NCBI GenBank assembly: GCA_964353255.1
Contig: CAYGVJ010000147.1
Span: forward strand, 1 to 13,192
Reading direction: 5' to 3'
DNA from: VFZS01 sp964353255
GTDB taxonomy: Bacteria; Acidobacteriota; Terriglobia; Bryobacterales; Bryobacteraceae
Length of the DNA stretch: 13,192 nt
The notes under the pieces are model-generated. The model was not told the DNA's origin, made no database searches, and saw only the letters and a list, made by a program, of their open reading frames with translations. The position numbers were made by a program, and so were the translations under genes. How positions within the stretch are numbered: the first letter of the stretch is position 1; each line of letters begins with the position of its first letter. Below, one piece after another: positions 6,410 to 11,617 of this stretch.

Positions 6410-7102
6410 TTACGGTCGCGGCTCGGAAGTGCGGGGAATGCGCTCGCGTACTAGCTTCAGGATAACCTGCTCGACCTGCTCGATGGTAAGACCGGTGGTG
6501 TCTACATAGACGGCGCCAGGGGCCTGCACGAGCGGGGCCGTGGCGCGGGTGCTGTCGCGGCGATCGCGCTCCTGGATCTGGCGGGCCACCTCCTCGGGGG
6601 AGACAGCTTCGCCCTTCTGCTCAAGTTCGACGGCCCGGCGGTGGCTGCGAGCCGCGGGGTCGGCATCCAGGAAGATCTTCAGGCCGGCGTTTGGAAAGAC
6701 CACCGAGCCGATGTCGCGGCCTTCCATGACCACGCTGCGGGTGGCGCCCAGTTGCCGCTGCTTTTCGACCAGCGCCGCGCGGACGCCGGGGAGGGTGGAG
6801 ATCCTGGAGGCCGCCGAGGAGACCTCGGGGGCGCGGATGGCCTCGGTCACGTCGGCGCCGTCAAGCAGGACGCCCGAGCCGTCCGAGGTGAAGTCGATGC
6901 GCGCCGCGCGGGCGCATTCGGCGAGGCGCGCGCCGTCGGCGAGATCCACGTTTCCGCGCAGCGCCCAGAGGGCCACGGCGCGGTACATAGCGCCCGAGTC
7001 GATGTACAGAAAGCCAAGCCTGGCGGCCAGACGCCGGGCGATGGTGCTCTTGCCGGCGCCGGCAGGTCCGTCAATGGCGATGACTACAGGCTTGGAGAAG
7101 AT
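6410..7102 (-). CDS. cmk: Cytidylate kinase; no canonical start codon
   Basis: Transfers phosphate from ATP to CMP/dCMP in the cytoplasm. Seen (counting ATC at 7102 as residue 1): VIAIDGPAGAGKST P-loop at 7-20, YIDSGAMYRAV at 33-43, MEGRDIGSVVFPNA at 126-139 (CMP binding), IFLDADPAARSHRR at 143-156 and RDRRDSTRATAPL (lid arginines) at 179-191. 230 aa from this point, the normal family length. The frame is open far upstream, but between the P-loop and the TTG near 7393 it contains no ATG, GTG or TTG, so the true start must be a rare codon (for example AUC at 7102 or GUA at 7114), a sequence error, or coupled to the preceding gene, whose TAG (7113-7111) lies 8 nt away. AAGAAAGGG at 7122-7114 could serve as SD. 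The start coordinate is a best guess. Confidence 0.88.
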   Translation of the reverse strand: MFSKPVVIAIDGPAGAGKSTIARRLAARLGFLYIDSGAMYRAVALWALRGNVDLADGARLAECARAARIDFTSDGSGVLLDGADVTEAIRAPEVSSAASRISTLPGVRAALVEKQRQLGATRSVVMEGRDIGSVVFPNAGLKIFLDADPAARSHRRAVELEQKGEAVSPEEVARQIQERDRRDSTRATAPLVQAPGAVYVDTTGLTIEQVEQVILKLVRERIPRTSEPRP

Positions 7103-7110
7103 CGAGGCGA

Positions 7111-7482
7111 CTACCCTTTCTTGGCGACGAACTCCTGGGTGCGGTCGGAACCCTCGCGCACAACGGTGAATTTGATCTCGTTGCCGGCGACCGCGCCCTT
7201 GTAAGTCATCTTCATCTCTTTGTCCTGGAACTTCCGGATCAGCAGGAAGGAGATGTTGTCGCCGTCGATCTTGCCATCGGAGATGGCCGTCTCGCCGCGG
7301 GGGGTGGTCACGGTGCCGGTCAAGGTGGCGCCATCCACCTTGAAAGTGAAGGTCGTCTCCGTGGTAGCGCCGTCCCGGCCGGGGATCTGGGCCTTCCAGG
7401 TACCGGTGACGTCCGCCGCCCAAGCCAGCGTGGCGAGCAGGGAGAGCAGAACAGCCAAACCAAGAACGCGTGTGCTGCGCAT
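7111..7482 (-). CDS. Small secreted beta-rich protein, paralogue B
   Basis: 123 aa, function unknown. Signal peptide with hydrophobic run at about 7-20 and a predicted AWA-AD cleavage after residue 22, the same position as in the paralogue at 3651-4031. The mature part starts ADVTGTWKA (ADVSGQWKA in the paralogue) and shares TFTFKVDG, LTGTV and YKG-VAG-EIK, about half identical overall. First gene of the minus-strand run leading into cmk. Start: ATG at 7482 with a strong AAGGAGG 8 nt upstream (7491-7497); an upstream in-frame extension was rejected because it would bury the signal peptide. Likely a carbohydrate- or ligand-binding barrel, but nothing in the sequence proves a ligand. Confidence 0.82.
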   Translation of the reverse strand: MRSTRVLGLAVLLSLLATLAWAADVTGTWKAQIPGRDGATTETTFTFKVDGATLTGTVTTPRGETAISDGKIDGDNISFLLIRKFQDKEMKMTYKGAVAGNEIKFTVVREGSDRTQEFVAKKG

Positions 7483-7501
7483 ACACCAATCCTCCTTAGC
7501 T

Positions 7502-7507
7502 AGAATA
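7502..7507 (-). promoter_or_regulatory. Candidate -10 box of the cmk-lysC type operon
   Basis: On the minus strand TATTCT (four of six matches) lies 19 nt before the ATG at 7482, with the SD in between. The -35 region is not recognisable. It would drive the five-gene run 7482 to 3651. Confidence 0.3.
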
Positions 7508-7554
7508 CCACCCATACAGGCGTCTTGCACGGGGGGAGGGTAACGGCGGCCGGT

Positions 7555-7560
7555 TACAAT
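7555..7560 (+). promoter_or_regulatory. Candidate -10 box for a near-leaderless mRNA
   Basis: TACAAT (five of six matches) is only 11 nt upstream of the ATG at 7572, and no SD exists in between. Transcription would begin about 5 nt before the start codon. Confidence 0.4.
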
Positions 7561-7571
7561 ATTAAGACCGG

Positions 7572-7940
7572 ATGACGCGCCGTGAGTTCGATCAGCTTGT
7601 GGAAAACGCCATCCGTGCCGTCCCGGCGCGGTTTCGCCGGAGGCTGGAGAACGTGGCTTTCCTGGTGGAGTCCGAGCCGCCGCGACCGGGGCTGCTGGGG
7701 ATGTACCAAGGCCGGCCGCTGCCGCGTCGCAGCGTCATGGACCCATTCGCCATGCCCGACCGGATCACCATCTACCAGGGGCCGCACGAACGGCTGGCAC
7801 GGAACCGGCGGCACCTCCAGCAGATGCTCGACGAGACGGTCTGGCACGAGGTGGCGCACTATTTCGGGCTGGACGAGGCCCGCGTCCGGCGGGCCGAGCG
7901 GCGGCGAAAGCTACAGGCCGGCTCGCCGGGCGCCCGGTGA
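7572..7940 (+). CDS. Zincin-like metallopeptidase family protein
   Basis: 122 aa small metallopeptidase-like protein of the family typified by a C-terminal HExxH (the possibly-metal-dependent peptidase family formerly DUF1025). Seen: RFRRRLENVAFLVE at 21-34, a Gly-Leu-Leu-Gly-Met-Tyr turn at 40-45, PDRITIYQGP at 62-71, and WHEVAHYFGLDE at 91-102, with zinc ligands His92 and His96 and catalytic Glu93; an acidic residue just after is the likely third ligand. Length is normal for the family. No signal peptide, so cytoplasmic; physiological substrate unknown. Single plus-strand gene, convergent with the two small genes to its right. The ATG has no SD; a TACAAT box 11 nt upstream suggests a near-leaderless transcript. 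Confidence 0.85.
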   Translation: MTRREFDQLVENAIRAVPARFRRRLENVAFLVESEPPRPGLLGMYQGRPLPRRSVMDPFAMPDRITIYQGPHERLARNRRHLQQMLDETVWHEVAHYFGLDEARVRRAERRRKLQAGSPGAR

Positions 7941-7981
7941 GTTTTGACTCACTCGCCCGGGCATCGTGGAAGGTTCGTTCG

Positions 7982-8206
7982 TCAGCGCGTCCAAAGGGGA
8001 GGCCAGTCGTCGAAGTCGCCGATGGCGGTGTTCCCAACGAGGAGGGTGTAGAGCGGTTCGTCCGGGAAATCATTCACCTGCAATTCCCACTGCATCCGTC
8101 CCACAGCCGCTCGCCAGGGTCTCTCGGGGTTGCCCGATTCGCGCCAGTCAACCTCAGTGTTCAGACACGCTTGAAGGTCCGCCGGGGCACGCGCCGCAGT
8201 TGCCAT
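7982..8206 (-). CDS. Small unrecognised acidic protein
   Basis: 74 aa, no family recognised. Visible: Trp-rich (five Trp), an acidic centre, and a C-terminal segment GDFDDWPPLWTR; no signal peptide or membrane segment. Start: ATG at 8206 because GAGGAG lies 6 nt upstream (8213-8218) and a TATGAT box lies 21 nt upstream. A longer reading from 8311 adds 35 residues without support. Downstream of, and same strand as, the 122-aa gene (101-nt gap), and 41 nt from the convergent zincin gene. The fold could be a small binding or immunity-type protein, but that is only a guess. Confidence 0.6.
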   Translation of the reverse strand: MATAARAPADLQACLNTEVDWRESGNPERPWRAAVGRMQWELQVNDFPDEPLYTLLVGNTAIGDFDDWPPLWTR

Positions 8207-8227
8207 TGTCCGCTCCTCGCTACCAAC

Positions 8228-8233
8228 ATCATA
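8228..8233 (-). promoter_or_regulatory. Candidate -10 box of the 74-aa gene
   Basis: TATGAT on the minus strand (five of six matches), 21 nt before the ATG at 8206, with the SD between. It gives the small gene its own promoter despite lying downstream of the 122-aa gene. Confidence 0.35.
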
Positions 8234-8307
8234 CATGATCTTCCATCGACCGTAGCTCACATCCGGTTTAGGAAGGCTCGGCCTTGCGCCCGTAGGCCTA
8301 ACAAAAA

Positions 8308-8676
8308 TCAAGGGGAACCGCGTGGGGTGCCGAAACCCCCTTTGTCCGTGACTGGATCGGTTCGCACTGCCGCCCGGATGGCTTCTTCGAAGGCCGCATC
8401 GCCCTGAAAGCCCTTCGCGAAGGCAGACGCCAGAGCCTGTTCGAAGCTGGGCCCGTCGGGGTCCCCGTACTTGAACTCGTCACGCCGGCGGAGCGCCGCA
8501 ACCTCGTGAGCGTTTTCCATCTTCGAGCGTGCCTGAAGACGGGCTTCACGCCGGAGTCTCCAAGCCCGCGACGCGCGTTCGCGAAGAGAGACTCCCTCCG
8601 TTATCCACTCCTCGTTCCGGCGTCGGATCTGTTCGACCTGCTCACGGTACCAACTTCTGATTTCCGAGTTCGTCAT
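8308..8676 (-). CDS. Unrecognised charged helical protein
   Basis: 122 aa, no family assigned. The sequence looks largely alpha-helical and highly charged: an N-terminal helix NSEIRSWYREQVEQIRRR, a middle basic stretch SLRERASRAWRLRREARLQ, then an RDEFKYGDPDGPSFEQ turn and a second helical half ending near residue 106, followed by a disordered Gly/Pro-rich tail. No signal or membrane segment. I have a loose impression of similar small proteins near polymorphic-toxin genes, but cannot verify it and see no toxin here. Start: ATG at 8676; no SD, but it overlaps (ATGA) the end of a 22-codon reading frame starting at 8741, which suggests coupling. GTG at 8727 is an alternative start. 68 nt after the aconitase X small-subunit gene, same strand. 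Confidence 0.6.
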   Translation of the reverse strand: MTNSEIRSWYREQVEQIRRRNEEWITEGVSLRERASRAWRLRREARLQARSKMENAHEVAALRRRDEFKYGDPDGPSFEQALASAFAKGFQGDAAFEEAIRAAVRTDPVTDKGGFGTPRGSP

Positions 8677-8741
8677 GCGCGCAAGAACGAAACCGCTGGT
8701 TGCCGCAAAGACCGATTCTGCCCCCACAGGATCTCGGCCAT
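8673..8741 (-). other. Possible 22-codon leader reading frame
   Basis: Short frame starting ATG at 8741 (MAEILWGQNR...) and ending in a TGA that overlaps the ATG of the 122-aa gene as ATGA. It begins 3 nt after the aconitase X small-subunit stop and has no clear SD. It may couple translation of the 122-aa gene to the upstream operon, or be chance. Confidence 0.2.
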
Positions 8742-8744
8742 GGC

Positions 8745-9173
8745 TTAGAGGGGGTGCGCCCGCCGGGTGACGCGCAGCAGGCCGTGGTCCGCATCCACCA
8801 CCACGTGGTCGCCGGTGCGGATGTGGGCGAAGGGGTCCAGTTCGAGGGCGGTGAGCATCGGGATTTCATTGACGATGCAGCCCAGGGCGGCCAGGCTGTC
8901 CACCTCGATGTTGACGAAGGCCGCCGGGGCGGTGCCCTCGAGCTTGGCCAGGTTGAGGACCATCGGGGTGGCCGAAGAGCCCTTGGTGGAGCGGATGACC
9001 AGCACGCGGCCGCGGAGCGACTGCCCTTCCAGCGGATGACCCACGGCGATCACTCTGCCGGTCACCGGGTCCACTTCACCCCAGAAAGACAGCATGGCAT
9101 CGGCCACCAGGGCTTCGCCCTCGGCGCGTCCCTTCACTACGCCGCGGCCTTTGATCTCGATGGTTTCAGTCAT
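8745..9173 (-). CDS. Aconitase X small (swivel) subunit
   Basis: 142 aa, DUF126/AcnX swivel-domain protein. With the large subunit it forms a dehydratase using an iron-sulfur cluster. Seen: GRGVVKGRAEGEALV at 9-23, WGEVDPVTGRVI at 31-42, GHPLEGQSLRGRVLV at 45-59, and the conserved loop STKGSSATP at 62-70, whose serine (Ser66 or Ser67) is the expected catalytic base, then the Ala/Val-rich segment to GDHVVVDADHG near the end. Its ATG overlaps the end of the large-subunit gene by 8 nt, so translation is coupled. Cytoplasmic. Length is normal for the separate-subunit form of aconitase X. Confidence 0.9.
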   Translation of the reverse strand: MTETIEIKGRGVVKGRAEGEALVADAMLSFWGEVDPVTGRVIAVGHPLEGQSLRGRVLVIRSTKGSSATPMVLNLAKLEGTAPAAFVNIEVDSLAALGCIVNEIPMLTALELDPFAHIRTGDHVVVDADHGLLRVTRRAHPL

Positions 9174-10416
9174 CTCCCAGCCACCTCCCGGCCAGGGCTG
9201 CGCGGATGCACGGCCCGGTCTCGGCCACGATCACCTCGGCGCCCACCATGCCGCGGGCGTAGTGGGCCTGCTTGAAGCCGTTGGTGACAATGCGCCGGGC
9301 CGCCATCCGCATGTTGGTTGGGCAGGTGTCGCAGAGGATGCGGCCGCCGGCCTCTTCGATGGTCTTGGTGTAGCCGATGGCGTCGGCCTGGCCCTTGGTG
9401 CCGCGGGCCGTATCGACCCATAGCCGCACGCCCGCGGCCACGCGCTTACCCCGGAGCAGCCCGGCGATCTCGGCAATCTCGCGGATGGAGGCGTGCGGGC
9501 AGCCCAGGATCACCGAATCGATTTCGGTGCCAGTTTGGTTCCGCAAGGAGGCATAGGTGTCTCGGAGGGTATCGTCGCTGAAGGTCACGCAGTCCGCGGG
9601 GACGTCGCCGTGAAAGGCGGCCTCGAGCGTAGGAGCCTCCGGGGTCACGCCGGCGATGTGGCACATGCTCACGCCGCCGGAGGTGGCCAGGGCCGCGCAG
9701 AGCTGCCTGGCTTCGTCCTGCGAGGGCCGGCGCACGCCGTTGAACACGGGGATGCCCAGGCCGGCCAGCTTGCCGGCGAAGTAGCCCAGCGCTCCCCAGT
9801 CGGCAGGGCCGTCCAGTTCCGCCGAAACCTCCACCCGGAGAGTGCCCTTGCGGTTCTCCTCCAGCAGCACACCGAATTCCGGCACGCAGCCCAGCAGAGA
9901 AGCTGCAATCGCGCTCTCGTTGCCGTGCCGCGTCGTGCGGGCGCCCAGAATGGAATTGGCGTAGACCACGGCCGAGGATTCCGTCCAGGCGCAGATCTCG
10001 CCCTTGAGCGGAACGTTCCCGACCAGGTAGGGCGCACACGTCCAGGTGGGAATGAACCCCGCTTCGGCGGCCATGTCGGCAATCTCTTTCTGGATGCGGA
10101 CCTGCTCGGGATCGTTTTCCGGCACGTCCAGCTCGTCCAGCGTCAGGAACAGGGTGTGGACCGTGCACAGACACCCAGGCGCGGTGCGATGGCGGCAAGC
10201 CTCCCGCAGGCCGTCTACGTACCGTTCGATGGTTTCGCGAGAGGCCCCACGCGCCATCAAGTTGGGCACCGGCAGCAAGACATGGGTATTGTCCACAGGG
10301 ATCAACCTTCGGGCCTCCATGACCTCGCCCCACTCGACCAGCCACCGCATGCACTGGGCCAGGTAGGGTCCGCGCGCGCCGTTCAGGATGGCTCGTTGCT
10401 CGCCGGTGAGGTCCAT
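9166..10416 (-). CDS. Aconitase X large (catalytic) subunit
   Basis: 416 aa, DUF521/AcnX catalytic domain. Known members are cis-3-hydroxy-L-proline dehydratases in bacteria and mevalonate-5-phosphate dehydratase in archaea; substrate here is undetermined. Seen: GARTTRHGNESAI at 158-170, a conserved substrate/active-site segment, and cysteines suited to Fe-S binding at Cys127 (TWTCAPYL), Cys306 (LGCPHAS) and Cys362/Cys365 (LCDTCPTN); near the C-terminus, AHYARGMVGAEVIV at 384-397. Start: ATG at 10416. No SD precedes it, but a TACAAT box lies 14 nt upstream, so the gene may have its own short-leader transcript as well as read-through from the deacylase gene 25 nt upstream. Followed by the small subunit with an 8-nt overlap. 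Confidence 0.92.
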   Translation of the reverse strand: MDLTGEQRAILNGARGPYLAQCMRWLVEWGEVMEARRLIPVDNTHVLLPVPNLMARGASRETIERYVDGLREACRHRTAPGCLCTVHTLFLTLDELDVPENDPEQVRIQKEIADMAAEAGFIPTWTCAPYLVGNVPLKGEICAWTESSAVVYANSILGARTTRHGNESAIAASLLGCVPEFGVLLEENRKGTLRVEVSAELDGPADWGALGYFAGKLAGLGIPVFNGVRRPSQDEARQLCAALATSGGVSMCHIAGVTPEAPTLEAAFHGDVPADCVTFSDDTLRDTYASLRNQTGTEIDSVILGCPHASIREIAEIAGLLRGKRVAAGVRLWVDTARGTKGQADAIGYTKTIEEAGGRILCDTCPTNMRMAARRIVTNGFKQAHYARGMVGAEVIVAETGPCIRAALAGRWLGDD

Positions 10417-10430
10417 AGACGAACAAACAG

Positions 10431-10436
10431 ATTGTA
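10431..10436 (-). promoter_or_regulatory. Candidate -10 box for aconitase X
   Basis: TACAAT (five of six matches) on the minus strand, 14 nt before the ATG at 10416, inside the 25-nt gap after the upstream gene. No SD in the gap. It could give a leader of about 8 nt. Confidence 0.35.
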
Positions 10437-10441
10437 CAGAA

Positions 10442-11524
10442 TCAGCGGGGGATGGCAGGCCGAACGGCCTGCCCCACGCGGGCGCTGGGCGCAGCGATGA
10501 AGGCCACCGGCTGGCCCTTGGTGATGGGCGGCGTGGCCAGGACGTAAAGAACCACTCCGTCGAAGGGGGACCGCACCTCGGCGAGCGGGCGTCCGAAGAA
10601 GTCGGTGATCGAGGCCAGCAAGGCGTCCTTGGCGACGTAGTGGCCGCGCTCGACGTGGGGATAGAGAATCCCCGTCGCGGGACTGGTCAGGACTTGCGCA
10701 GGGTCCAAGAAGACTGGACGCTGCACCCGATCCGGCGCGCCATCCAGCATCTTCAGGTGGCGCATCAGGCTGAGCGCGCCGCTAATGAGGCGGTCAACGG
10801 ACTGCGGATCCGAGGACCCCAGGTAGCCATCCTCCACGGTGATAGCCGGCTTGCCGCGGGTGAGCGCGGTGTTCGAGCAGTAGACGGAAGCCGCCGGGTC
10901 GGCAGGCTTCTGGCGGTCGATGATGATGTGATCGAGCCCCCAAACCAGGGCCATCTCGGCCGCGGCAGCATCCAGCTTCGCGTTACCGGTTACCGGCTGG
11001 TAGAGGTAGGGGCGCAGGGACTCGTTGCCGTCCCCGCAGTGCAGATCGACCAGGTAGTCGCATTTCTCGATCACCTCGGCGGTGATGACGTGCGCGATGC
11101 GCTCCGACACGGTTCCGTCCCTGCGGCCAGGGAAGACCCGGTTCAGGTTTTTCTGGTCGATGGGGCTGAAATAGATGGTGCGTCGGAGAAACGACGGCAG
11201 GTTGGCGACGTGGACCATGATCACGGTGCCGCTCAGACGCCCGGCAGCGAGCTGGCCGCGGAGCTTCTGGAGAGCCAGGATAGGAGGATACTCGTAGCCG
11301 TGCACGCCGGCCACCAGGGCTAGCACGGGTCCGGGACGCGCGCCATGGACCACGGTGACGGGTACTTGGGCGCCGGCGTCGGCTGCCGCGGGCACCTCGA
11401 GCGTTCCGGAAACTGTTTCACCGGCGGCGGCCCGTATTGGGCCGACCGTAAACGGAGCGCGTTGTGGGAATGCATCGCCGGCCAACATCAGCATGGCGAC
11501 AAGCGCAAGCACTAACGATTGCAT
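10442..11524 (-). CDS. Exported AstE/aspartoacylase-like zinc hydrolase
   Basis: 360 aa, succinylglutamate desuccinylase/aspartoacylase family (M14-related), predicted to cleave an amide to release an amino acid or acyl group. Seen: signal peptide with hydrophobic run at about 3-16; zinc ligands His75 and Glu78 in GVHGYEY, and His162 in DLHCGDG; NLNRVFPG at 126-133 with a substrate-binding Arg; and likely catalytic Glu231 in TVEDGYLG. The C-terminal ~70 residues (TGILYPHVERGHYV onward) look like the biotinyl/lipoyl-type barrel typical of this subfamily. Periplasmic by the signal peptide. Start: ATG at 11524 with GGGAGG 7 nt upstream (11532-11537); ATG at 11548 would lack an SD and overlap the -10 box. 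First gene of the minus-strand aconitase X run. Substrate unknown. Confidence 0.87.
   Translation of the reverse strand: MQSLVLALVAMLMLAGDAFPQRAPFTVGPIRAAAGETVSGTLEVPAAADAGAQVPVTVVHGARPGPVLALVAGVHGYEYPPILALQKLRGQLAAGRLSGTVIMVHVANLPSFLRRTIYFSPIDQKNLNRVFPGRRDGTVSERIAHVITAEVIEKCDYLVDLHCGDGNESLRPYLYQPVTGNAKLDAAAAEMALVWGLDHIIIDRQKPADPAASVYCSNTALTRGKPAITVEDGYLGSSDPQSVDRLISGALSLMRHLKMLDGAPDRVQRPVFLDPAQVLTSPATGILYPHVERGHYVAKDALLASITDFFGRPLAEVRSPFDGVVLYVLATPPITKGQPVAFIAAPSARVGQAVRPAIPR
10454..10473. repeat. Perfect 8-bp hairpin at the 3' end of the deacylase-like gene
   Basis: GGCAGGCC and GGCCTGCC around GAAC. It overlaps the last codons of the AstE-like gene and resembles the 3625-3643 hairpin (RCAGGCC ... 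GGCCTGYC), so it may be a REP-type unit captured in the reading frame. Confidence 0.5.
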
Positions 11525-11540
11525 GAGAGTACCTCCCGAG

Positions 11541-11575
11541 GTTTCCATTCTACCGTGCGGGCGACGAATGGAAAC
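11541..11575. promoter_or_regulatory. Inverted repeat in divergent promoter region (operator-like)
   Basis: Perfect arms GTTTCCATTC (11541-11550) and GAATGGAAAC (11566-11575) separated by 15 bp. The left arm overlaps the minus-strand -10 box of the AstE-like gene and the right arm lies about 25 bp upstream of the plus-strand -10 box, so a dimeric regulator bound here could control both directions. No regulator gene is in the window. Confidence 0.5.
11547..11552 (-). promoter_or_regulatory. Candidate -10 box of the AstE-like/aconitase X operon
   Basis: TAGAAT (five of six matches) on the minus strand, 22 nt before the ATG at 11524, with GGGAGG between. It overlaps the left arm of the inverted repeat. 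Confidence 0.4.
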
Positions 11576-11599
11576 AGCACCCTACTGGCGGCAAGCTGT

Positions 11600-11605
11600 T
11601 AGAAT
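11600..11605 (+). promoter_or_regulatory. Candidate -10 box for the enolase-superfamily gene
   Basis: TAGAAT (five of six matches) 12 nt upstream of the ATG at 11618. There is no SD, so the transcript may be near-leaderless. Confidence 0.4.
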
Positions 11606-11617
11606 AGCCTTCCGAAC

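Noticed and set aside
4938..6454. Long open frames on both strands over the aspartate kinase gene
   Set aside because: No motif, low-complexity Arg/Gly/Pro composition; the kinase frame has every family motif.
7111..7140. Programmed -1 frameshift (AAGAAAGGG with an AGGAG 9 nt upstream) joining the secreted protein to Cmk
   Set aside because: The slip site is not a standard heptamer, and a fusion would put the cytoplasmic kinase behind a signal peptide. A rare start codon or sequence error is simpler.
7931..7962. Terminator between the zincin gene and the 74-aa gene
   Set aside because: Only a 5-bp GTGAG/CTCAC stem with a T-containing loop; no longer perfect stem or T-run, so not called.
9446..11323. 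Long plus- and minus-strand frames over the aconitase X and AstE-like genes
   Set aside because: Shadow composition and no start signals; both real genes are well recognised.
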